From: Desulfovibrio sp. G11
GTDB taxonomy: Bacteria > Desulfobacterota > Desulfovibrionia > Desulfovibrionales > Desulfovibrionaceae
NCBI RefSeq assembly: GCF_900243745.1
Contig: NZ_LT984798.1
Span: forward strand, 1,668,501 to 1,732,500
Length of the DNA: 64,000 nucleotides
Direction of reading: 5' to 3'
The stretch's first letter is position 1. Each line of letters starts with the position of its first letter. Below the pieces are notes generated by a model. The model was given only the letters and a program-made list of their open reading frames with translations. It did no database searches and was not told the origin of the DNA. A program made the translations under genes and the position numbers. Positions 56,712-64,000 of the stretch are shown here, piece by piece.

Positions 56712-57638
56712 TCAGTCCACTTGCAGGCTGCCGCGCAGCTCTTGCAGCGAGGTGATGCCCAGACGTTCGCAGGCTTCGGGCAGTTGCTGTACAAGGTCAA
56801 AGGCGCAGTCCGGCCGCATGAAGCTTGCCGTGCCGATCTGAACCGCGTGCGCGCCTGCCAGGATGAATTCCAGCACGTCTTCCACGCAGGAGATACCGCC
56901 CACGCCGATTACGGGAATCTTGACCGCGCGGGCCACCTGCCATACGCAGCGCAGGGCCACAGGCTTGATGGCCGGGCCGGAAAGCCCGCCCACCACGTTT
57001 GCCAGTGACGGACGGCGGGTTTGCAGGTCCACGGCCATACCCAGCAGGGTGTTGATGCAGGATATGCTGTCTGCCCCGGCGTCTTCCGCCGCGCGTGCCA
57101 TAACCGTGATGTCGGTGACGTTGGGCGAAAGTTTGACCATGATGTGCTTGCCGGGGGCCGCGTGGCGCACGATGGACGTGACCTGGGCGATCATGCCCGG
57201 GTCCTGGCCGAAGGCCACGCCGCCTTCGCGCACGTTGGGGCAGGATACGTTCACCTCCAGGGCGGCCACGCCTTCCTCGTCATTGAGGCGGGCGGCCAGA
57301 CGGCCGAATTCTTCGGCAGAAGAGGCGTAAATGTTGGCGATAACGGCAGTCTCCTGCCAGGGCAGCAGGGGAAGCTTTTGCGTGCAGAAAACATCCACGC
57401 CGTCATTTTGCAGGCCAACGGCATTGAGCATGCCGGAGACGGTCTCCACGATGCGCGGGGTGGGATTGCCCTCGCGCGGCTTGAGGGAAAGCCCCTTGAC
57501 CACCATGCCGCCAAGACCGGCAAGGTCGCCGTAGCTGGCGAATTCCACACCGTAGCCAAACGTGCCGGAAGCCGTAAGTATGGGATTTTTGAGGGGCAGA
57601 TCGTGTGTTTGCCCGTTCAGCGTAACAGAAAGGTCCAT
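56712..57638 (-). CDS. pyrD: Dihydroorotate dehydrogenase, class 1B catalytic subunit
   Basis: 308 residues. FMN-binding ILTASGTFGYG, NAVGLQNDGVDVF, catalytic cysteine in EVNVSCPNVREGG, VKLSPNVTDI and IGVGGISCVEDVLEFI. The cysteine (rather than serine) base and the presence of pyrK identify the NAD-linked 1B type. It oxidises dihydroorotate in pyrimidine synthesis. GGAG lies eight bases before ATG 57638. Confidence 0.95.
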   Translation of the reverse strand: MDLSVTLNGQTHDLPLKNPILTASGTFGYGVEFASYGDLAGLGGMVVKGLSLKPREGNPTPRIVETVSGMLNAVGLQNDGVDVFCTQKLPLLPWQETAVIANIYASSAEEFGRLAARLNDEEGVAALEVNVSCPNVREGGVAFGQDPGMIAQVTSIVRHAAPGKHIMVKLSPNVTDITVMARAAEDAGADSISCINTLLGMAVDLQTRRPSLANVVGGLSGPAIKPVALRCVWQVARAVKIPVIGVGGISCVEDVLEFILAGAHAVQIGTASFMRPDCAFDLVQQLPEACERLGITSLQELRGSLQVD

Positions 57639-58319
57639 ACCGCATTCTCCAGTAACCACGCAGACCCGCCGGGGCGCACATCCATGCGCCGGGCGGGGGT
57701 GGCAAGGTGTTTTGTGCCCGCCGGGGCGTGTCCGCCATGTTTTTCTGCCGCTGCCTTTGCGGCAGGGAACGCTGGGAAAACGTGCGGGCTGTGCGGCCTG
57801 TTTTCCGGCGAACCTGCCGTGCCTGGCAGAGAGCGGGATGCTCATGGCGTAAAAGCGCCCGGGAACGGTGCAGAACGCGAGCAGTTTCACATTGAAAGCG
57901 CTCGCGTTGGCGCGGGCAAGTGCCCACCGCACCGCAACTGGTATCCGCAAGGCCCGCCGATGACGGCAACAGCCGTACGGTCTGGCATGTGCCGCGCAGG
58001 CTGTCTGCATGCGAATTTCTTCGGCGCAAGGGCGAAGCGGGCCATAAAAGCGCAAGGTGTTTGCGCGGTACAACGGCAGGGGGGGCGTTTTCAGCCTTTG
58101 CGAAAAAATATTTGCAACAGGGCGCGCGGCCTCTGAAGCTGAAAACATCAACCGCTCTGCGCGGATTTTTTTGAAAACTCGTGCCGTGCCGGAAAACGGG
58201 GCAAGGCCTGCTCTGCTGCCGGTCGCGCCGGGCAGGCGCGTGGGACGCATGTTCCGGCTACAAACGGCGCTGCGGGGCAAAACAGTGCTGCAATGCCCCG
58301 TGCGCTCTTTTTCAACGGA
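57639..58319. other. 681-base gap between pyrK and pyrD
   Basis: pyrK and pyrD normally adjoin or overlap. Here about 680 GC-rich bases separate them. Open frames run through it on both strands, partly as an extension of the pyrD frame, but none has a binding site, a family motif or plausible composition. There is no clear T-run terminator. It may be a remnant of a lost gene. Confidence 0.5.
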
Positions 58320-59129
58320 CTACAGTTCTATCTGGTCTGACCAGAATACAGGGCCGTGGTTGCACGCCTGTACCTGGCTGCCGCGTTTGGCGGGTACGGG
58401 CCAGGCTTCTGTTGTTTTGGTCACGCAGCCAAGGCAGGCTCCCACGCCGCAGGCCATGCGGTTTTCGAGAGAAAGCTGGCAGCGCACGCCCAGTTCGGCG
58501 GCGAATTTTTGCACGGTCCGCATGAACGGCGTGGGGCCGCAGGCCAGAACAAGGCCTTTTTGTTCGGCGTATTCCGTCATGCGCTCCTGTATGGAAAATA
58601 TAAAATTGTCCAGATCGCCGGGTACGGTCTCGCGCAGGCTGTCAAGCGGCACATGTTCATTGATGCTGTCCACGGGATAACAGCTTATGGATTCGCGATG
58701 GCCGAAAAGCATCGTGACGTTCCAGGGCTTGGGATGCTCGCTCACATAGCCCACAAAAGGCACAATGCCCATGCCCCCGGCCAGCAGCAGCGTGGGAGTA
58801 TCGGGTTCGGTGACGAAGCCGTTGCCGAGGGGACCCCATGCGCGCACCCTGTCACCGGGGCGCAGTTCGGACATGCGCTTTGTGCCTTTGCCCACAACCT
58901 GAAAAAAACAGATCATGTGGCGGGCGGTCATATGGCATATGCCGAGGGGCCGTGCCCAGGGGATTTCAAGCCCGAAAGACTGGGGACGGATCATGACAAA
59001 CTGGCCCGGCCGCCACTTGGTCCATTCGGGGCGGGTAAGGCGCAGTGCGAAGAAGCGGCTTTCGTTGCCGGTTTGCCCAAAGGGCACAAGGTCCAGGACA
59101 CTCAGCTCGCATGAAGTTGGTTGCGACAT
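58320..59129 (-). CDS. pyrK: Dihydroorotate dehydrogenase electron-transfer subunit
   Basis: 269 residues. FAD domain GQFVMIRP and ARPLGICHM (RPxS-like), NAD domain LLLAGGMGIVPFVGYVSEHP, and the [2Fe-2S] cysteines in CGVGACLGCV and QACNHGPVF. It passes electrons from PyrD to NAD+. The ATG at 59129 begins MSQPTSCELSVLDL; the ribosome binding site is weak. It is the first gene of the minus-strand run and divergent from the peptidase gene. Confidence 0.93.
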   Translation of the reverse strand: MSQPTSCELSVLDLVPFGQTGNESRFFALRLTRPEWTKWRPGQFVMIRPQSFGLEIPWARPLGICHMTARHMICFFQVVGKGTKRMSELRPGDRVRAWGPLGNGFVTEPDTPTLLLAGGMGIVPFVGYVSEHPKPWNVTMLFGHRESISCYPVDSINEHVPLDSLRETVPGDLDNFIFSIQERMTEYAEQKGLVLACGPTPFMRTVQKFAAELGVRCQLSLENRMACGVGACLGCVTKTTEAWPVPAKRGSQVQACNHGPVFWSDQIEL

Positions 59130-59354
59130 GCGCTGACTATAGGCGTACTTGGTCAACTGGTCAACCGGGCGCTGCCGGGTAAACGGGATAATTAAACCCC
59201 CTTTTTTAATGTGGCTTTTGCAGGGGCGACAATGCTTGTTCCCAAAGGGACATATGCTGCGGCCGCTGCTGTTCGCGACGGGCTGCTGGCGGCGGATATT
59301 TTTCAACTTTTCAGGGCTGTTCGCACGCGCTATACTGGCGGCAGGAGAATACTC

Positions 59355-60428
59355 ATGAAGCAGATATATGCCGCCCGCCGCGAACAGCTTCGCCGGGCCA
59401 TGCACAGGCGCGGCCTGGACGCGCTGCTTGTCAGCCAGGCCGCCAACCGTTTTTACCTTTCAGGTTTTGAGCTGCACGATCCGCAGTATAACGAAAGCGC
59501 CGGGCGGCTGGTGATTACCGCCGACGGTCGCGACTGGCTGGCCACAGACCCCCGCTATCTGGATGCCGCCGTTCGCCTGTGGGATGAGGAGCGTGTTTTT
59601 ATCTATGGCGGTTACGCAGCCAGGGATATCTACGGACTGCTGCGGGACTGCGGCGGACGCATCGGCATTGAGGCGCAGGGTACGACTCTGGCCTTTGCCC
59701 GTGATCTGGCTGCGGCCGGGCCGGGTTTGTACTGCGAGGCTGCCGATGGCCTGGTGGAACATCTGCGGCGTATCAAGGACCCCTGCGAAGTGGCGGCGCT
59801 GGAAAAATCTTTTGCGCTCAACCATAAGCTGTTGCAGTGGATTGAAGGCCAGCTTGAGCCGGGGCGGACTGAAAGCCGGGTAAGCTGGCTTATTGAAAAA
59901 TTCTTTCGCGAAAACGGCGCTTCGGAACTGGCCTTTGCCAATATTGTGGCTGTAGGCAAGAATGCGGCCCTGCCCCACGCCATACCGGGGGATGAGCCTG
60001 TGATCGACAACTGCCCGGTACTTGTAGATATTGGCTGCCGGGTGGATGATTACTGCTCGGACCAGACCCGCACCTTCTGGGTGGGGCAGCAGCCCACAGA
60101 CGCCTTCCGCCGTACCTATGACCTTGTGCGTCAGGCGCAGACCGCGGCCATAGAATCCATGCGCCCCGGGCAGCCGCTGAGGGATGTTTACGGCCATGCG
60201 CGGGCAGTATTTGAAAAAGCCGGTACCGCCGATGCCTTTACCCACGGGCTGGGCCACGGCGTGGGGCTTGAAACCCACGAGGCCCCCAGCCTTTCACCGC
60301 GTGCCGAAGGCGTGCTTGAGCCGGGGATGGTGGTTACCGTGGAGCCGGGCCTGTATTACCGCCAGTGGGGTGGGGTGCGCTGGGAGTACACCGTGCTGGT
60401 GGAAGAAGACGGCGTGCGCATTCTATAG
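59355..60428 (+). CDS. M24-family Xaa-Pro peptidase
   Basis: 357 residues. N-terminal creatinase-like domain (RREQLRRAMHRRGLDALLVS, RFYLSGFELHD) and a pita-bread catalytic domain with all five metal ligands: Asp in VLVDIGCRV, Asp in CSDQTRTFWVG, His in HGLGHGVGLETHE, Glu in VTVEPGLYY and Glu in VRWEYTVLVEE. It would cleave dipeptides or N-terminal residues before proline. AGGAG lies seven bases before the ATG. A 19-bp terminator follows. Confidence 0.92.
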   Translation: MKQIYAARREQLRRAMHRRGLDALLVSQAANRFYLSGFELHDPQYNESAGRLVITADGRDWLATDPRYLDAAVRLWDEERVFIYGGYAARDIYGLLRDCGGRIGIEAQGTTLAFARDLAAAGPGLYCEAADGLVEHLRRIKDPCEVAALEKSFALNHKLLQWIEGQLEPGRTESRVSWLIEKFFRENGASELAFANIVAVGKNAALPHAIPGDEPVIDNCPVLVDIGCRVDDYCSDQTRTFWVGQQPTDAFRRTYDLVRQAQTAAIESMRPGQPLRDVYGHARAVFEKAGTADAFTHGLGHGVGLETHEAPSLSPRAEGVLEPGMVVTVEPGLYYRQWGGVRWEYTVLVEEDGVRIL

Positions 60429-60590
60429 GAGTGGTGGCAAAATCCCCGGCTGGTAAAACGCCGTCGGGGCTGTCACGGAAGGATTGCTGTATTCAGCGCG
60501 ATTGCGCGGAAACGGTTTTTATGCCGCCCCGGCGCAGCGTATTTTTTGAGCAGCCGCTGGCATTTTTTTGCCGGTGCACATGAACTGCGC

Positions 60591-60631
60591 AAAGACAAAG
60601 ACCACCCGCATGGCGGGTGGTCTTTGTCTTT
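60591..60631 (+). terminator. Perfect 19-bp terminator hairpin
   Basis: AAAGACAAAGACCACCCGC (60591-60609) pairs exactly with 60613-60631 around the loop ATG. Ends in T-rich CTTTGTCTTTC. Bidirectional in appearance, between the peptidase gene and converging htpG. Confidence 0.88.
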
Positions 60632-60681
60632 CAGGCAGCCCGGGCGACGGCTTTGATCCATGGCCAAGGGTGTTGAGAGCA

Positions 60682-60727
60682 GGGCGCGGAGGAGGAGCTT
60701 TTGTAAAAGCAGCCATTCCCCGCGCCC
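60682..60727 (-). terminator. Long hairpin after htpG (family 2, distant copy D)
   Basis: GGGCGCGG...GAGCTTTT (60682-60702) pairs with AAAAGC...CCCCGCGCCC (60705-60727). The stem abuts the htpG stop codon. Its centre CTTTTGTAAAAG resembles the other family 2 hairpins, but the arms differ. No T-run after it on the minus strand. Confidence 0.6.
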
Positions 60728-62710
60728 TTATATTTTGCGCACCTCTGTATACCAGGCTGCGGCTTCTTCCAGCAGTTTGCCGGTGCGGGCGGCCAGGGCC
60801 TGCGGGTCTTTGAGGTAGCCGTCCAGCAGCAGGCTGGCATCAAAAAGGCTCTGGGTCATCTCGGCCAGGATCCTGTCGCTGCTGTCGGCCTTGAACATGC
60901 GCAGCATGTTGCGCAGCAGGGGGTGGTCGCGGTTGACCTCCAGCACTTTTACCGGGAGGGAATCGTCCTTCTGCATGACCTTGAGCAGCTTTTCCATAGA
61001 CGAGGAAAGGCCGCCGTCAGGCGAGACAAGCACGGCGGGGCTGTCGGCCAGGCGGTGCGAAACGCGCACTTCCGTTACCTTGTCGCCCAGCACTTCCTTC
61101 ATGCGGGTCAGCAGGCCGTCAAAGCTGGCGCTATCTTCGTCCGAAAGGGGTGCGGCGGCCTCGCGGGTCGGGCTTTCCTTGTCGCTGAAGTCCTTGAGGG
61201 CGTCATCAGCCGCGGTTTCCACAGACCTGAAGTCCCATTCCTTGTAACGGCCAAGGCCGTCCATGACGAATTCGTCAATGGGTTCAAAAAGATAGAGAAC
61301 CTCTATGCCCTTTTGGCGAAAGCGCTCCATATGCGGGTTCAGGCGCGCTGCCTCACGGTTGGGCGCGGCCACATACCAGAAGGTTTTTTGGCCTTCGGGC
61401 GCGCGGTCCATGTATTCGTCCAGGCTGGTCAGGGCTTCGGCGTCGGCCAGGGTGGAAGAATTGAAGCGCAGCAGGGCAGTGACCCTCTCGCGGTTGGCAA
61501 AATCGTGATAGCCGAGCTTGAAAACCTTCCCGTGCAGTCGCCAGAAGGCCGCATATTTTTCCGCATCATTTTTTGCCAGCTTTTCAAGATGGCCGAGGGT
61601 CTGCTTGATGATGACCTGGTTGATCTTGCGCAGAACCACGTTTTCCTGAAGTGTTTCGCGCGAGATGTTCAGGGGCAGGTCTTCGGTGTCGACCACGCCC
61701 TTGAGGAATGCCAGGTACTCGGGGATCAGTTCTTTGTTGCGGTGCTGGATCAGCACGCGGCGGGCGTAGAGATCCAGCCCCCAGAAGTCGCGGTCTGCGC
61801 CGAAGAAGTCCTGGGCGTTGTCGGGTATGAAAAAGAGGGCGTTGAACTGCACGGGAGCGTCAACGGAAAAATGCAGCACATCCAGCGGGTCTTTGCTGTC
61901 ATAGGTAAGAGCCTTGTAAAAGGCCGCGTACTGCTCCTGCGTGACGGAAAACTTGGGCTCACGCCACAGGGCGGGCTGGGTATTAACCTGCTCGCCGTCC
62001 ACAAGGACAGGAAAAGGCACAAAGGCAGAGTGCTTGCGGATGGCAGACTCTACGCGGAATTTTTCAAGAAACTCCACGGCATCGTCCTTGAGCCATGCAG
62101 TGATAACCGTACCACGCTGTGGCTCGTCGCCTTCCGCCGGCGCGACCGTGTAGGTTCCAAGGCCATCGCTGGTCCAGGTGTGGGCGGCGCTGTCTTCGCC
62201 AAATGCCGGGCGCGAGGTGACAGTTACTTTTTCAGCCACCATAAAGACCGAGTAAAAGCCCACGCCGAAGCGCCCGATGATATTGGCGGCATCAGCCTCG
62301 GCCCCGGCGTTTTGCTCTTCGTCTGCGGTATCGTCCTTGCCGTTGGCGGATGTTGCCTTGGCAGCCTTTTCGGCCGCGATGTCGGCCAAAAACTGCTCTG
62401 AACCGGATTTGGCTATGGTACCCAGGTGCTCCGCCAGTTCATCGGCGGTCATGCCCAGACCGGTATCGGCAATGGTGATGGTTTTCGCCTCTTTGTCGAG
62501 TGAGATGCGAATTTCCAGCGGCAGATCGGGCAAGCGGGGGCTTTCGCCGCGGTTGATGCGAAAACGCAGTTTGTCCAGCGCGTCCGAAGCGTTGGAAATA
62601 AGCTCACGCAAAAAAATTTCCCGGTTGGTATAGAGGGAGTTGGTAAGGATATGTAAAACCTTACGCACCTCTGCACGAAACTGGCGGGGATTCCTATCTG
62701 CCTCTGCCAT
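60728..62710 (-). CDS. htpG: Hsp90-family chaperone HtpG
   Basis: 660 residues. GHKL ATPase domain with ELISNASDALDKLRF, IADTGLGMTADEL, IGRFGVGFYSVFMVAEKV; middle domain with ALFFIPDNAQDFF and NISRETLQENVVLRKI; C-terminal dimerisation domain. An acidic, low-complexity insert (about 125-145, NGKDDTADEEQNAGAEADAA) sits in the ATP-lid region and is longer than in E. coli. GGAGG lies six bases before ATG 62710. A heat-shock-like -35 lies upstream. Confidence 0.96.
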   Translation of the reverse strand: MAEADRNPRQFRAEVRKVLHILTNSLYTNREIFLRELISNASDALDKLRFRINRGESPRLPDLPLEIRISLDKEAKTITIADTGLGMTADELAEHLGTIAKSGSEQFLADIAAEKAAKATSANGKDDTADEEQNAGAEADAANIIGRFGVGFYSVFMVAEKVTVTSRPAFGEDSAAHTWTSDGLGTYTVAPAEGDEPQRGTVITAWLKDDAVEFLEKFRVESAIRKHSAFVPFPVLVDGEQVNTQPALWREPKFSVTQEQYAAFYKALTYDSKDPLDVLHFSVDAPVQFNALFFIPDNAQDFFGADRDFWGLDLYARRVLIQHRNKELIPEYLAFLKGVVDTEDLPLNISRETLQENVVLRKINQVIIKQTLGHLEKLAKNDAEKYAAFWRLHGKVFKLGYHDFANRERVTALLRFNSSTLADAEALTSLDEYMDRAPEGQKTFWYVAAPNREAARLNPHMERFRQKGIEVLYLFEPIDEFVMDGLGRYKEWDFRSVETAADDALKDFSDKESPTREAAAPLSDEDSASFDGLLTRMKEVLGDKVTEVRVSHRLADSPAVLVSPDGGLSSSMEKLLKVMQKDDSLPVKVLEVNRDHPLLRNMLRMFKADSSDRILAEMTQSLFDASLLLDGYLKDPQALAARTGKLLEEAAAWYTEVRKI

Positions 62711-62740
62711 GACAAACCTCCTGAAAAGCGATATCCTTGC

Positions 62741-62768
62741 AGATAATACCGCTTTTTGATTTTTCAAG
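62741..62768 (-). promoter_or_regulatory. Possible sigma-32-type promoter of htpG
   Basis: On the minus strand CTTGAAA (complement of 62762-62768) matches the sigma-32 -35 box exactly. Thirteen bases later is TATTATCT, which departs from the CCCCATNT -10 box. The start would be about 30-35 bases before the ATG. Confidence 0.4.
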
Positions 62769-62951
62769 GGGCGTGATGGCTGCGAGGTGAAAAAATTGTA
62801 GCTTCGGAGGCCATTTTGCCATTGGACAAAAAAATCCAAAAGGCAGAAAGTCACGTTTGGCAGTATGTTATGGGTGTATCAATATTCATAATTACTTGCC
62901 TTTCTTTGTTGGAAATAGTAAATCGCGGTAAGGATATCCAAGGAGGGCCTA

Positions 62952-64000
62952 ATGGACGTCGTAATGCTTTCGCGTCTGCAATTCGCTGTGGCCGTGTTTT
63001 TTCACTTTGTTTTCGTGCCTCTCACGCTGGGCCTCTCGGTAATTATTGCCTGGATGGAAACCCGCTATGTACGGACCGGGGACGAATTCTGGAAAAAACA
63101 GACCAAATTCTGGGGAAAACTTTTTGTCATCAACTTTACCTTGGGCGTGGTGACCGGGATTACACTGGAATTCCAGTTCGGCACCAACTGGTCAAGGTAT
63201 TCTGAATATGTGGGCGATATTTTCGGCTCGCTGCTTGCCATTGAAGCCACGGTGGCCTTTTTTCTCGAGTCCACCTTTCTGGCGGTCTGGCACTTCGGCT
63301 GGAACCGTGTGGGCAAGAAGCTGCACCTCGCCTCCATATGGCTTGTGGCCATCGCAGGCAATATTTCTGCGCTCTGGATCATTCTTGCCAACGGCTTCAT
63401 GCAGAACCCCGTGGGCTACTACATCAACGAAGCCAACAACCGCGCCGAGCTTTCAAGCTTTTATGATGTCGTTACAAACCCCTACGCCTGGGGCATGTAT
63501 GCGCATACCGTCATAGCCTCGTGGGCGCTCGGCGGTTTCTTTGTGCTTGGCGTTTCGGCCTGGCATCTGCTGCGCAAGAGCAATACCGAATTTTTCAGTC
63601 GTTCTTTCAGGATGGTGGCGCCTTTTACCCTGATCTTCGTGCTGCTGCTGGCCCTTTCCGGCGACCAGCAGGGCAAGACCGTGGCCAAGTATCAGCCTGC
63701 CAAGCTGGCCGCTATGGAAGCGCACTGGGAAACACAGTCTGACGTGCCTTTCTATCTGCTGGTGTGGCCTGACCCGGAAAATGAAACAAATACCGTGCAG
63801 GCCCTCGGCATTCCCGGCCTGCTGAGCTGGATCGCCTTTGACGATGTGCACGCCGAGGTGAAGGGCCTCAAGGCTTTTGCCAAGGAAGACCGGCCCCCGG
63901 TACTGCCCGTGTTTTTGACATTCCGCACCATGGTGGCCCTGGCGGGCATATTTCTGGTGCTTTCGGCATGGGCCTTTTTCCAGCGCAAGAAGGAAAACCC
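62952..64000 (+). CDS. cydA: Cytochrome bd quinol oxidase subunit I (partial, runs off the edge)
   Basis: 349 codons visible. Starts MDVVMLSRLQFAVAVFFHFV, where His18 is the conserved heme b595/d-side ligand, followed by FVPLTLGLSVIIAWMETRY. Further family segments are NFTLGVVTGITLEFQFGTNW, EATVAFFLESTFLAVWHFGW and NGFMQNPVGYYIN, with a second heme-ligand His in MYAHTVIAS. The quinol-binding loop begins near GDQQGKTVAKYQPAKLAAME. Cytochrome bd reduces oxygen with high affinity and protects anaerobes. AAGGAGG lies five bases before the ATG. cydB is expected outside the window. Confidence 0.96.
   Translation, partial: MDVVMLSRLQFAVAVFFHFVFVPLTLGLSVIIAWMETRYVRTGDEFWKKQTKFWGKLFVINFTLGVVTGITLEFQFGTNWSRYSEYVGDIFGSLLAIEATVAFFLESTFLAVWHFGWNRVGKKLHLASIWLVAIAGNISALWIILANGFMQNPVGYYINEANNRAELSSFYDVVTNPYAWGMYAHTVIASWALGGFFVLGVSAWHLLRKSNTEFFSRSFRMVAPFTLIFVLLLALSGDQQGKTVAKYQPAKLAAMEAHWETQSDVPFYLLVWPDPENETNTVQALGIPGLLSWIAFDDVHAEVKGLKAFAKEDRPPVLPVFLTFRTMVALAGIFLVLSAWAFFQRKKEN

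Noticed and set aside
57403..58029. 208-codon minus-strand gene between pyrK and pyrD
   Set aside because: It overlaps the pyrD N-terminus in another frame, lacks a binding site and has Arg/Ala/Pro-rich shadow composition.
62816..63205. 129-codon plus-strand frame ahead of cydA
   Set aside because: It overlaps the first 250 bases of cydA in a different frame and has no good ribosome binding site; cydA has AAGGAGG and full family motifs.

Overview
The window (64 kb, high GC, densely packed) looks like chromosome from a sulfate reducer of the Desulfovibrio group (Desulfovibrionaceae). This is inference from gene content: a DVU0298-family HEAT-like protein, a split LysO exporter, fused cobA-hemD, bactofilin beside the mre/rod genes, a CheV protein, and lpd/gcvH/folD in one neighbourhood. 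I saw no rRNA, tRNA, CRISPR array or prophage. Nearly all of it is core metabolism and cell-envelope genes, cut by two insertion sequences and sprinkled with small hairpin repeats.

Layout. 1-7.7 kb: end of an unknown gene, a two-gene lysine-exporter-like pair, DVU0298 family, a DUF4910 aminopeptidase, cheV, a cysteine synthase and a secreted NTF2-like protein. 8-16 kb (minus strand): lpdA, gcvH, an OsmC-like protein, then a sodium:solute symporter split by a fresh IS256-family insertion (1323 bp, perfect 8-bp target duplication GCCGGTAA). Its upstream region has a sigma-54 promoter and tandem inverted-repeat enhancer sites, followed by a CBS-PAS-AAA+-Fis regulator that is itself frameshifted in its Walker A motif. 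16-24.7 kb (minus): mreB, mreC, mreD, mrdA, rodA, bactofilin, a GAF protein and gap, which is the cell-shape module. 25-32.5 kb: a TIGR01212 radical SAM protein, a chemoreceptor, an IS4-like element with a frameshifted transposase, a DUF883/holin-like membrane trio and an MscS channel. 32.7-39.3 kb: a polyprenyl-phosphate glycosyltransferase with an unrecognised multi-pass membrane protein, coaX, eno and folD. 39.4-45.6 kb: a DUF805 protein, then kdnB, kdnA, a fused cytidylyltransferase/PseG-like protein and an SpsF-like cytidylyltransferase, which I read as a pathway for an 8-amino-Kdo-type sugar. 45.9-51.5 kb: purN, cobA-hemD, pepA (minus) and hemW (plus). 51.7-64 kb: a minus-strand operon pyrK, pyrD, GNAT-like, epimerase, ABC-F, mutT; then a Xaa-Pro peptidase, htpG, and the first part of cydA running off the right edge.

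The strongest unusual signals are three. First, a sigma-54 regulon in which regulator and target are both broken although their DNA sites are intact. Second, a 119-bp MITE-like repeat in three copies, bounded by CTAG, that folds into three successive hairpins and whose CTAG end supplies the stop codon of adjacent genes. Third, the kdn-type nonulosonate cluster with a fused cytidylyltransferase/PseG protein. A second hairpin family (GGGA-CCCTTTT-ACAAAAGGGTCCC core) lies at three or four gene ends between 44.6 and 60.7 kb. Two protein frameshifts fall in short G/C runs, so sequencing error must be excluded before calling them true mutations.
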